Assembly (NCBI GenBank): GCA_021604885.1
Contig: BQJV01000186.1
Location: 1 to 6,738, forward strand
DNA: 6,738 nt
Source of the DNA: Acidimicrobiales bacterium
GTDB lineage: Bacteria; Actinomycetota; Acidimicrobiia; Acidimicrobiales; Aldehydirespiratoraceae
Reading direction: 5' to 3'
This document shows positions 1 to 5,956 of this stretch, piece by piece; within the stretch, counting starts at the first letter, position 1; each line of letters opens with the position of its first letter. The translations under genes were made by a program, and so were the position numbers. The notes under the pieces are model-generated. The model searched no databases, was not told where the DNA came from, and worked only from the letters and a program-made list of their open reading frames with translations.

Positions 1-638
1 TCCTCGACGGGGCGCCCCAGGATCGCACCTCGATCCCCACGGTCGGCCCATCGATCCCCGACGATCGGCCCGTCTTCGTCTACCTGCCCACGTTCCGCGA
101 GGGGATGGCGCGTCAGTCGTTCGACTGGGACGTCCTGGCGGCGGCAGCCGAGGCGGCGGACGTCACCATCGCCGTGAAGCTCCACTATGTCGACGCCGAC
201 CGCGGCGTCCTCGGGGTCGACCAGCTCGACGGATCGACGCATCTCCGCATGATCGATCCCTACATGGACCCGAGCGATGCCTATCCGCACGCGGACGGCA
301 TGATCTCGGACTTCTCGAGCGCGCCGTTCGACTTCATGCTCCTCGAGCGGCCGATCATCTACTACATCCCCGATCACGAGAGCTTCACCGACCACCGGCC
401 GCTGATGTACGACCTCGAAGACGTGGCGGTCGGGCCCTTGTGCGAGACCGCCGAGCAGTTGACCGACGCGCTGCTCGCGGCGCGCCGCGACGGCATCGGC
501 GCGAATCGAGCCCGCTACGACGAACTCCGGCATCGGTTCCACACCTATCCGCCCGGCGGCGCGTCGGAGCGGGTGGTCGAGGCGATCCGCGCCGAGTTCG
601 TCGGTGTCGAGCCTCGCGTCGCGGTCGGGCACTCCTGA
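1..638 (+). CDS. CDP-glycerol glycerophosphotransferase family protein, C-terminal part (5' end outside the window)
   Basis: The reading frame is open from base 3 with no start before it, so the gene enters from the left; 211 residues are visible. Numbering from base 3, a conserved strand VFVYLPTFRE lies at 24-33, a KLH motif at 59-61, and the diagnostic block ADGMISDFSSAPFDF at 97-111. This is followed by LLERPIIYYIPD and a Gly-Pro-Leu element before the closing helix. These match the C-terminal GT-B half of the Glyphos_transf family (TagB/TagF), which moves glycerol phosphate or a related polyol phosphate from a CDP donor to a membrane-linked or wall-polymer acceptor at the inner face of the membrane. 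The conserved histidine of KLH and the S-D-F-S-S loop are present, so this half looks functional. The acceptor and the exact polymer cannot be told. The ATG at base 105 is internal and not the start. The GNAT gene begins 2 bases after the stop. Confidence 0.88.
   Translation, partial: LDGAPQDRTSIPTVGPSIPDDRPVFVYLPTFREGMARQSFDWDVLAAAAEAADVTIAVKLHYVDADRGVLGVDQLDGSTHLRMIDPYMDPSDAYPHADGMISDFSSAPFDFMLLERPIIYYIPDHESFTDHRPLMYDLEDVAVGPLCETAEQLTDALLAARRDGIGANRARYDELRHRFHTYPPGGASERVVEAIRAEFVGVEPRVAVGHS
30..71 (+). repeat. Imperfect 21-bp tandem duplication inside the glycerophosphotransferase gene
   Basis: Bases 30-50 and 51-71 are two in-frame 21-base units that both begin TCGATCCCC and end in a GGCC-C/A stretch. 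They encode SIPTVGP followed by SIPDDRP. The unit sits just before the conserved VFVYLPTFRE strand, in what is probably a linker. It may be a small slippage duplication that has since diverged, or chance in GC-rich sequence. Confidence 0.35.
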
Positions 639-640
639 CC

Positions 641-1132
641 GTGTTGCGACCGGTTCGAGACGGCGACCTCGACGAGATCCTCGTCCACAACAACGCGGCG
701 GTCCCGGCCGTGAACCATCTGGAACGTGCCGACCTCGAGTGGTTCGCGTCGGTCGCCCACACCTTCGTTGTCGCGGCGGCGGACGACGGCCTCGCCGGTT
801 TCCTCATCGGACTCGGCCCGGGCGCCGGCTACGACTCACACAACTACGCCTGGTTCAGTGCCCGCTACGACGACTTCGTCTATGTCGACCGGATCGTCGT
901 CGCGGAAGCCGGTCGCGGCGGTGGCGTCGGTTCGCTGCTCTACGACGAGTTCGCTCGACGCGGACGGGCCGACCAGACTCCGGTCATGCTCGCCGAGGTC
1001 AACATCCGGCCCCGCAATGACGCGTCGTTGGCGTTCCACGACGCGCACGGTTTCGTCTCGGTCGGCGAGCAGGACTCGCCGGACGGCGGCAAGCGGGTCA
1101 CCATGCTCGAACGCCGTCTCGATGCCGACTGA
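641..1132 (+). CDS. GNAT family N-acetyltransferase, COG3818-like
   Basis: A 163-residue protein when begun at the GTG at 641, 2 bases after the upstream stop; the first strand VLRPVRDGDLDEIL then starts as GNAT proteins usually do. The frame is open back to 440, but that part is only a shadow of the upstream gene. A CTG at 635 and a TTG at 644 are weaker alternatives. Visible landmarks are NNAAVPAVN (17-25), the Y-D-S-H-N-Y-x-W-F run (64-72), FVYVDRIVV (79-87), the acetyl-CoA pyrophosphate loop RGGGVG (92-97, RxxGxG) and a late EVNIRPRN plus SLAFHDAHGF (119-138). This pattern recalls the uncharacterised COG3818 acetyltransferases. The protein should be soluble and transfer an acetyl group from acetyl-CoA to an amine; the substrate is unknown. 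No strong ribosome binding site is visible, so translation may depend on coupling to the upstream gene. Its stop overlaps the next gene by 11 bases. Confidence 0.85.
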   Translation: MLRPVRDGDLDEILVHNNAAVPAVNHLERADLEWFASVAHTFVVAAADDGLAGFLIGLGPGAGYDSHNYAWFSARYDDFVYVDRIVVAEAGRGGGVGSLLYDEFARRGRADQTPVMLAEVNIRPRNDASLAFHDAHGFVSVGEQDSPDGGKRVTMLERRLDAD

Positions 1133-2285
1133 TCCACCGATCGCGGGGGCCGTCGCCCCGGGATGGGAATCAATCCGTGACGTCTTCGTGGGCAACTTCT
1201 CACCGTCCGAACGCGACCCCGGCGACCTCGGCGCGGGCCTGTGCGTGATCGCAGGTGGGCGAACGGTCGTCGACCTCGTCGGCGGGTGGCGTGATCGCGC
1301 CGAGACGCTCCCGTTCACACCCGACACGCTCGTCAACAGCTACTCGGTGGGGAAGGGCATCACCGCGGCGATCGCGCTGACGGCCGTCAGCCGCGGGCTC
1401 ATCGACCTGGACGAACCGGTGAACCGGCACTGGACCGAGCTGCCGCAGTCGTCGTCGCTGCGTGAACACCTCAGCCATCAGGCCGGGCTCCCGGCCGTTC
1501 GTGGGGAGGTCGACCCATCGGTGCCGATGGACTGGTCGGCCATGTGCGAGGCGCTCGCGCGGTCCGAACCATGGTGGGAGCCCGGGACCGCCCACGGCTA
1601 CCACACGAACACGGCCGGGTTCCTGGTCGGTGAGCCGCTGCGGCGCGCGGCCGGCGCGGCCCGCTTCGGCGATCTGCTCGCCGAGTGGTTCGCCGCGCCG
1701 CTCGACGCGGACCTCGTGTACGGCGTGCCCGATGGCGATCTCGCCCGCTGCTCCGAGCTCGGCCTCGCCTTCGATTCCACGCGCATGCCGCCGAAGACCG
1801 CAGCCGACTTCCCGGACGAGCTGGCGCAGATGCGTCACCACGCCTACTTCAACCCGTCGACGGTGTCCGGCATGGGCGTCGTGGAGACCCGTGAGTGGCG
1901 CCAGGCCGAGGTGCCGTCGACGAACCTCCATGCGACGGCGGCGGGCGTTGCGAAGGTGTACTGGTCGCTACTCGATCCGGCGGGGCCGGTGGACCGGGCG
2001 GTGCTCGCCGAGGCGTGCACCACGCAGGTCGACGGCCCGGACCTGGTCCTCGAGCAGCGCTCCCGGTTCGGCCTCGGGTTCCAACTCCACCAGGAGGAGC
2101 GGGCGGTCGGCGTCACCGAGGACTCGTTCGGCCACTACGGCTTCGGCGGTTCGATCGGCTTCGCCGACGTGGGAGCCGACATCGCGGTCGGCTACGTGCT
2201 CAACCGGCCGGGCGATCGCTGGCAGATCCCGCGGACGAAGCGCCTCCTGGCAGCCCTTCGGGAGGCGGTCGGCGCATCCTCCTGA
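1122..2285 (+). CDS. Beta-lactamase-related serine hydrolase (EstB/class C-like esterase)
   Basis: A 387-residue protein starting at the ATG at 1122, inside the last codons of the GNAT gene. The frame is open much further upstream, but that stretch is serine/arginine-rich shadow sequence. The beta-lactamase fold (PF00144) is shown by the nucleophile motif S75-V-G-K78 in the context NSYSVGKGI, the second-motif tyrosine Y160 in HGYHTN, and the closing block FGHYGFGGSIGFAD with H338-Y-G340 in place of KTG. The length is normal for the family. Such proteins are usually esterases or peptidases acting through an acyl-serine intermediate, rather than true beta-lactamases. There is no signal peptide or hydrophobic N-terminus, so a cytoplasmic enzyme acting on a small ester or amide is likeliest. 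The substrate is unknown. Co-expression with the acetyltransferase is suggested by the overlap. Confidence 0.88.
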   Translation: MPTDPPIAGAVAPGWESIRDVFVGNFSPSERDPGDLGAGLCVIAGGRTVVDLVGGWRDRAETLPFTPDTLVNSYSVGKGITAAIALTAVSRGLIDLDEPVNRHWTELPQSSSLREHLSHQAGLPAVRGEVDPSVPMDWSAMCEALARSEPWWEPGTAHGYHTNTAGFLVGEPLRRAAGAARFGDLLAEWFAAPLDADLVYGVPDGDLARCSELGLAFDSTRMPPKTAADFPDELAQMRHHAYFNPSTVSGMGVVETREWRQAEVPSTNLHATAAGVAKVYWSLLDPAGPVDRAVLAEACTTQVDGPDLVLEQRSRFGLGFQLHQEERAVGVTEDSFGHYGFGGSIGFADVGADIAVGYVLNRPGDRWQIPRTKRLLAALREAVGASS

Positions 2286-2345
2286 GAGGGGAGAGACAGA
2301 TCATCCTCGAGGCGGACGCACCCCGGGCCGGATGTGCGCCAAGAT

Positions 2346-2349
2346 GGAG
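2346..2349 (+). promoter_or_regulatory. Ribosome binding site (GGAG) for the first ABC ATPase
   Basis: GGAG lies 8 bases before the GTG at 2358 and only 2 before the GTG at 2352. It is downstream of the GTG at 2334. It therefore favours 2358 as the start, though the MSVI-type start at 2352 cannot be excluded. Confidence 0.45.
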
Positions 2350-2357
2350 CAGTGAGT

Positions 2358-3281
2358 GTGATCGCGGCGACCGGCTTGTCGATGGTGTTCGGCAGCCATC
2401 CGGCGCTCGACGCCCTCGATGTCGCGGTCCCGCCGGGGGTCACCGGGCTCGTCGGGGCGAACGGCGCGGGCAAGACCACCTTCATGTCGATCGTCCTCGG
2501 ACTACGCACGCCGACCTCCGGCACCGTGTCGGTGCTCGGGCTCGACCCCCTGCGTCAGGGGGCGGAGCTGCGAGCGAACGTGGGCTACGGCCCGGAGCGA
2601 AACGTCTTCCCCGACGACATGCCGGCCTCCGACTTCGTCAAGCATCTCGCCGAGGTGCGGGGCATGCCGCGCGGCGAGGCACGCAGCCGGGCCAGCGACG
2701 CGCTGTGGCTCGTCGGTCTTGGTGAAGAACGCTTCCGGGCGCTCGGCACCATGTCCACCGGCCAGCGTCAGCGGGTGAAGCTCGCCCAGGCCATTGCCGC
2801 GGATCCGAGCCTCGTCCTACTCGACGAGCCGACCGACGGCCTCGATCCGGTGCAGCGCGACGAGATGCTCGCCCTGATCCGCCAGATCAGCGAGGACTAT
2901 CAGATCGACGTGATGCTCTCCTCACACCTTCTCGAGGAAGTCGAACGCATCTGTGACAACGTCGTCGCACTCGATGCCGGCCGCCTTGTCGCCCAGGGCC
3001 GACTCGACGATCTGGTCGGCGATGTCGAAGGCGTCACCGTCGAACTCGCGGAGATCGACGACGTGCCCGGTTCGATCGACGACGTCTCCGCCCGCCTCCG
3101 AGCGGCGGGGCTCGAGGTCCACCACGGGCCCGGGCTCAGTCGGATGGACGTGCTCGGCGCCTCGGCGGACGAGGTCGCGGACGCGGTCCGCGATGCGATC
3201 GTGGACAGTCGGGCCCGGGTCCGGCGGATCGAGCAACGCCGCCGCAAGCTCGAAGACCTGTTCGAGGCGGTGCAGGCATGA
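2358..3281 (+). CDS. ABC-2 type exporter, ATP-binding protein (first of two)
   Basis: With the GTG at 2358 the protein has 307 residues; GTGs at 2334 and 2352 would add 8 or 2. Walker A is GANGAGKT (33-40, Lys39), the signature STGQR begins at 133, Walker B is LVLLDEP with D156 and E157, and the H-loop is SSH with H190. The Q-loop position holds glutamate (E80 in GYGPERN), a variant seen in some ABC-2 ATPases. The domain ends near residue 220. An approximately 85-residue C-terminal region follows and closes with LEDLFEAVQA, as in many drug or antibiotic exporter ATPases of the CcmA/NatA type. The protein should sit on the inner face of the membrane and hydrolyse ATP to drive the permease encoded next, whose start overlaps this stop by 4 bases (ATGA). 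A 72-base gap separates it from the upstream hydrolase gene, with no clear promoter. Confidence 0.92.
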   Translation: MIAATGLSMVFGSHPALDALDVAVPPGVTGLVGANGAGKTTFMSIVLGLRTPTSGTVSVLGLDPLRQGAELRANVGYGPERNVFPDDMPASDFVKHLAEVRGMPRGEARSRASDALWLVGLGEERFRALGTMSTGQRQRVKLAQAIAADPSLVLLDEPTDGLDPVQRDEMLALIRQISEDYQIDVMLSSHLLEEVERICDNVVALDAGRLVAQGRLDDLVGDVEGVTVELAEIDDVPGSIDDVSARLRAAGLEVHHGPGLSRMDVLGASADEVADAVRDAIVDSRARVRRIEQRRRKLEDLFEAVQA

Positions 3282-4159
3282 CCGCCGACGGACACGCCCA
3301 GATCCTCGACCGCGGCTATCGCAAGTACGACGGGAAGCGTTCCGGCCTCGTCGGCGCGGTGCGTTCCACCGCCTGGCACAGCGCCCGCAGCGTGCTCGGG
3401 CTCGGCCGCAAGGCGCGGCACAAGATCGCGCCCGTGCTCGTGATCATCGTCGCGATGCTGCCGGCGATCACCTATGTCGGCTTCGCGGCGTTGCTCGGCG
3501 GCGACGAGTTCGTCAACGACTTCCTGGAGGGCGTCGTCCCGGCCTTCAGTGAGCTCCCCCGGGGATCGTTGGCCGCCATCGTCCTCTTCACCGGCCTCGT
3601 CGCACCGGAGGCGCTCGTCCGCGATCGTCGCGACGGGATGCTGTCGCTCTACCTGTCGACCCCTCTCACCCGCCGCACCTACATCCTGGCGAAGGTCATC
3701 GCCGTCGGCGGTCTGATGTCGCTCGTCGTGCTGGTGCCGACGATCTTCTATCTGCTCGGGATGACGTTCGCGTCGCTCGGTCCGGACGGCTTCGGCGACT
3801 GGATCACCGTGCTCATCCGCATCATCGTGTCCGGCGTCCTGGCCTCGCTCGTCTACGCCCTGATCTCGATGGCGGCGGCCAGCGTCACGGATCGCCGAGC
3901 GTTCGCGAGCCTCGCCGTGATCCTCACGATGATGGGCGCACTCATCGTCATCCAGATCCTCGTCGAGGGCGCCGATCTGTCGGTCAACTGGCGCCTGCTC
4001 GACCCGGTGAACATGCCGATGGAGATGATCGGCCGCATCTTCGGCGACCCGGGCGACTACCCGGAGATCGGCAGCGAACGGATCTACGCCTCCAACGCCG
4101 GATGGGCCGGCGCCTCGCTCGGCCTGCTCTGGTGGCGCTACCGCAAGGCGGGTGCCTGA
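3278..4159 (+). CDS. ABC-2 type exporter, permease (first of two)
   Basis: A 293-residue membrane protein starting at the ATG of an ATGA overlap; GAGG at 3264-3267 is 10 bases upstream. The cytoplasmic N-terminus carries GYRKYDGKR (13-21), a motif that recurs in ABC-2 permeases of the type annotated as involved in multicopper enzyme maturation (NosY-like). Hydrophobic segments lie near 51-73, 97-112, 139-166, 176-202 and 209-229, with a short one near 273-287. Between the second and third is VRDRRDGMLSLYLSTPLTRRTYILAK (split as residues 114-131 and 132-139), the loop typical of ABC-2 permeases that contacts the ATPase. The protein should form the transmembrane path for an exported compound of unknown identity. 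It is probably paired with the ATPase encoded just before it. Its stop shares one base with the next start (TGATG). Confidence 0.88.
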   Translation: MTADGHAQILDRGYRKYDGKRSGLVGAVRSTAWHSARSVLGLGRKARHKIAPVLVIIVAMLPAITYVGFAALLGGDEFVNDFLEGVVPAFSELPRGSLAAIVLFTGLVAPEALVRDRRDGMLSLYLSTPLTRRTYILAKVIAVGGLMSLVVLVPTIFYLLGMTFASLGPDGFGDWITVLIRIIVSGVLASLVYALISMAAASVTDRRAFASLAVILTMMGALIVIQILVEGADLSVNWRLLDPVNMPMEMIGRIFGDPGDYPEIGSERIYASNAGWAGASLGLLWWRYRKAGA

Positions 4160-5154
4160 TGTCCGAGTCATCGCTTCCGCCGCCGCCTGGCGCCGGTGCT
4201 GCCTACACGGCTCCGGTGTCGGACGCGCCGCCACCGCCGCCGCCCATGGTGAGCGTCTCGAACGTCACCAAGGCCTTCGGCGACGTGATCGCCGTCTCGG
4301 ACGTGTCCTTCACCGTGGGCCCGGGCATCACCGCCCTGCTCGGCCCGAACGGCGCCGGGAAGTCGACGCTGTTCCGCATGCTGTGCGGCCTCGCCGCGCC
4401 CACCAGCGGGCAGGTCCGCGTGCTCGGCCGCGATGCCCGCCGCGATGCCGAGGTGCGCGGTCGGATCGGCCTCGCCCCGCAGCAGGACGCCCTCTTCGAC
4501 CGGCTCGACGCGTTGGAGTTCGTGTCCATCGCCGCCGAACTCCACGGCGTGGCCGAACCCGAGAACGAAGCGCGCCGGGTCCTGGAGTTCGTGCAGTTGC
4601 CGGCGGACGATCCGAAGCCGGTCGGGTCGTTCAGCAAGGGCATGCGTCAGCGGGTCAAGCTCGCCACCGCGCTCGTCAACGACCCCTCCGTGCTGATTCT
4701 GGACGAGCCGCTCACCGGTCTCGACCCCGTGCAGCGGCGACGCATGATCGAGCTGTTCGTCGAGCTCGGCGAATCGGGCAAGTGCCTTCTCGTGTCGAGC
4801 CATGTGCTCGACGAGGTCGCCCGCCTCGGATCCCGCGTGCTCGTGATCGCCCAGGGTCGGCTCGCCGCCGCCGGCGACTATCACGCGCTGCGCGACCTCA
4901 TGGACGATCGGCCCCATCGCATTCGGGTCCGTGTCGACGACCCTCGCCCGTTCGCCGCGGCGCTGGTCGAACGCGGCATCGTCGACGGCGTGTCCATCGC
5001 GACCGATGCGCTGCTCGTCGACACCACCGATGTCGACGGCTTCGGTCGCTCGGTCGCCCCGGTCGCCCGCGAACTCGGTATCCGGCTCCGCGAGGTCGCT
5101 CCGACGGACGACGATCTCGAATCCGTGTTCCGCTATCTGGTCGGTGGACGATGA
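4159..5154 (+). CDS. ABC-2 type exporter, ATP-binding protein (second of two), with proline-rich N-terminus
   Basis: A 331-residue protein from the ATG at 4159, which overlaps the preceding stop as TGATG. Walker A is GPNGAGKST (62-70), the Q-loop has Q108 (APQQD), the signature is FSKGMRQR (158-165), Walker B is LILDEP (179-184), and the H-loop is SSH with H215. All ATPase residues look intact. The C-terminal part (about 250-331) ends DDLESVFRYL, as in the exporter ATPases with an accessory tail. The first 29 residues are unusual: low complexity, with four prolines at 7-10 and six at 24-29. The ATPase fold itself begins right after Met30 (ATG at 4246), which is a possible alternative start but has no ribosome binding site. 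I keep 4159 because of the overlap. It should power the permease encoded next (4-base overlap). Confidence 0.9.
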   Translation: MSESSLPPPPGAGAAYTAPVSDAPPPPPPMVSVSNVTKAFGDVIAVSDVSFTVGPGITALLGPNGAGKSTLFRMLCGLAAPTSGQVRVLGRDARRDAEVRGRIGLAPQQDALFDRLDALEFVSIAAELHGVAEPENEARRVLEFVQLPADDPKPVGSFSKGMRQRVKLATALVNDPSVLILDEPLTGLDPVQRRRMIELFVELGESGKCLLVSSHVLDEVARLGSRVLVIAQGRLAAAGDYHALRDLMDDRPHRIRVRVDDPRPFAAALVERGIVDGVSIATDALLVDTTDVDGFGRSVAPVARELGIRLREVAPTDDDLESVFRYLVGGR

Positions 5155-5918
5155 CCGGCATCGTTTCGTCACCGCGAGCGATCGCGATCACCTATCGGGT
5201 GGTGCTGCGACAGCTCGTCAGCAAGGGCCGACTCGTCGCGCTCTCGTTGATCGGCGCCGTCGTCGCTCTCGTGGGTTGGGCGGTCGGCCGTGCGAGCTAC
5301 GACGAGCCGTGGCTCAGCCCGGAGGAGGTCGAACGGCTCCGCCTCGACGATGCGGTGAACACGGTCGCCAACCTCGGGTTCACGATCCTGGTGCCGATCG
5401 TCGCGCTCGTCTTCGCCGCCGCCTCGCTCGGCGACACGCGAGAGGACGGCACACTCGTCTACCTCTGGCTCCGCCCGACCAAGCGGTGGACGATGGCGGT
5501 CGGGGGATGGCTCGCGGCGATCACCGTGAGTCTGCCCATCACCGTGATCCCGATGGTGGCGAGCGCGATGCTCCACGACGTCGGTTCGGATCTCGTCGTC
5601 GGTGCGGCGATCGGGTCCATCGTGGGCGTGATCGTCTACAGCGCGCTCTTCGTCCTCCTCGGGCTCCTGGTCAAGAACGCGATCGTCTGGGGTCTCGCCT
5701 ACATCCTGATCTGGGAGGGGCTGGTCGCCGCGTTCGGCAGCGCGGCTGCCAAGGTCGCCATGCGGGGATACACGAGCTCGATCCTCAGCGAACGAACCGG
5801 CGTGGACATCGACATCGGCACGCTCTCGCAGACCGTCGCGATCGGGGTTCCCCTCGTCATCGCGGTGGCTGCGCTCGCCTTGTCGGCGGTGCGACTCGAC
5901 AGTCTCGAAGTCGCCTGA
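5151..5918 (+). CDS. ABC-2 type exporter, permease (second of two)
   Basis: A 255-residue membrane protein whose ATG overlaps the preceding stop by 4 bases (ATGA). The only binding-site-like sequence is GGTGGA directly before the start, so coupled translation is likely. Six hydrophobic segments can be drawn near residues 26-46, 71-93, 115-139, 147-172, 176-198 and 227-248. The loop LGDTREDGTLVYLWLRPTKR (93-112) corresponds to the R-D-G-x-L-x-L-Y-L loop of the first permease and is the usual ATPase-contacting element of ABC-2 permeases. The protein lacks the N-terminal YRKYDG motif of the first permease and is shorter, so it is a distant paralogue. An acidic stretch (49-70) between segments 1 and 2 probably faces outward. 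It is the last gene of the + strand run. Confidence 0.87.
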   Translation: MTGIVSSPRAIAITYRVVLRQLVSKGRLVALSLIGAVVALVGWAVGRASYDEPWLSPEEVERLRLDDAVNTVANLGFTILVPIVALVFAAASLGDTREDGTLVYLWLRPTKRWTMAVGGWLAAITVSLPITVIPMVASAMLHDVGSDLVVGAAIGSIVGVIVYSALFVLLGLLVKNAIVWGLAYILIWEGLVAAFGSAAAKVAMRGYTSSILSERTGVDIDIGTLSQTVAIGVPLVIAVAALALSAVRLDSLEVA

Positions 5919-5942
5919 TCGGGTCGGGCCGTGCGCTCGATC

Positions 5943-5956
5943 TCACCGACCGGTGA
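5943..5956. other. Short palindrome at the convergent gene junction
   Basis: TCACCGACCGGTGA is a near-palindrome (stem of 5 to 6 bases, loop of 2 to 4) that includes the stop codon of the crotonase gene. It lies 24 bases past the stop of the second permease. No T-run follows on either strand, so it is not a classical terminator. It is the only dyad I noticed between the converging genes, and it could be chance. Confidence 0.3.

Noticed and set aside
440..640. Upstream extension of the GNAT frame inside the transferase gene
   Set aside because: The extension is almost only Arg, Ala and Ser, while the transferase frame here is conserved; the GNAT fold starts at 641.
726..1121. Upstream extension of the serine hydrolase frame inside the GNAT gene
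   Set aside because: Ser/Thr/Arg-rich shadow sequence opposite conserved GNAT motifs; the ATG at 1122 gives a normal family start.
1200..1931. 243-codon open frame on the - strand opposite the serine hydrolase
   Set aside because: Arg/Val/Gly-rich shadow sequence without motifs; the + strand gene has the full serine hydrolase motif set.
2317..2338. Possible hairpin CGCAC/GTGCG before the first ATPase, considered as a riboswitch or terminator
   Set aside because: The stem is only 5 pairs with a 12-base loop and no T-run, and such dyads arise easily at this base composition.
2900..4234. 444-codon open frame on the - strand opposite the first ATPase and first permease
   Set aside because: Its product is rich in Arg, His, Asp and Glu with no recognisable domain, and both + strand genes beneath it have clear conserved motifs. 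Long antisense frames are expected in GC-rich coding DNA.
4168..5172. 334-codon open frame on the - strand opposite the second ATPase
   Set aside because: It mirrors the codon pattern of a gene with complete Walker A, signature, Walker B and H-loop motifs. The product has no fold-like hydrophobic pattern or known motif.
5175..5190. Clustered GCGATCGC-type palindromes, considered as a repeat element or binding site
   Set aside because: GATC/CGATCG words are scattered throughout the coding sequence as a result of Ile and Asp codon use; no spacing pattern is seen.
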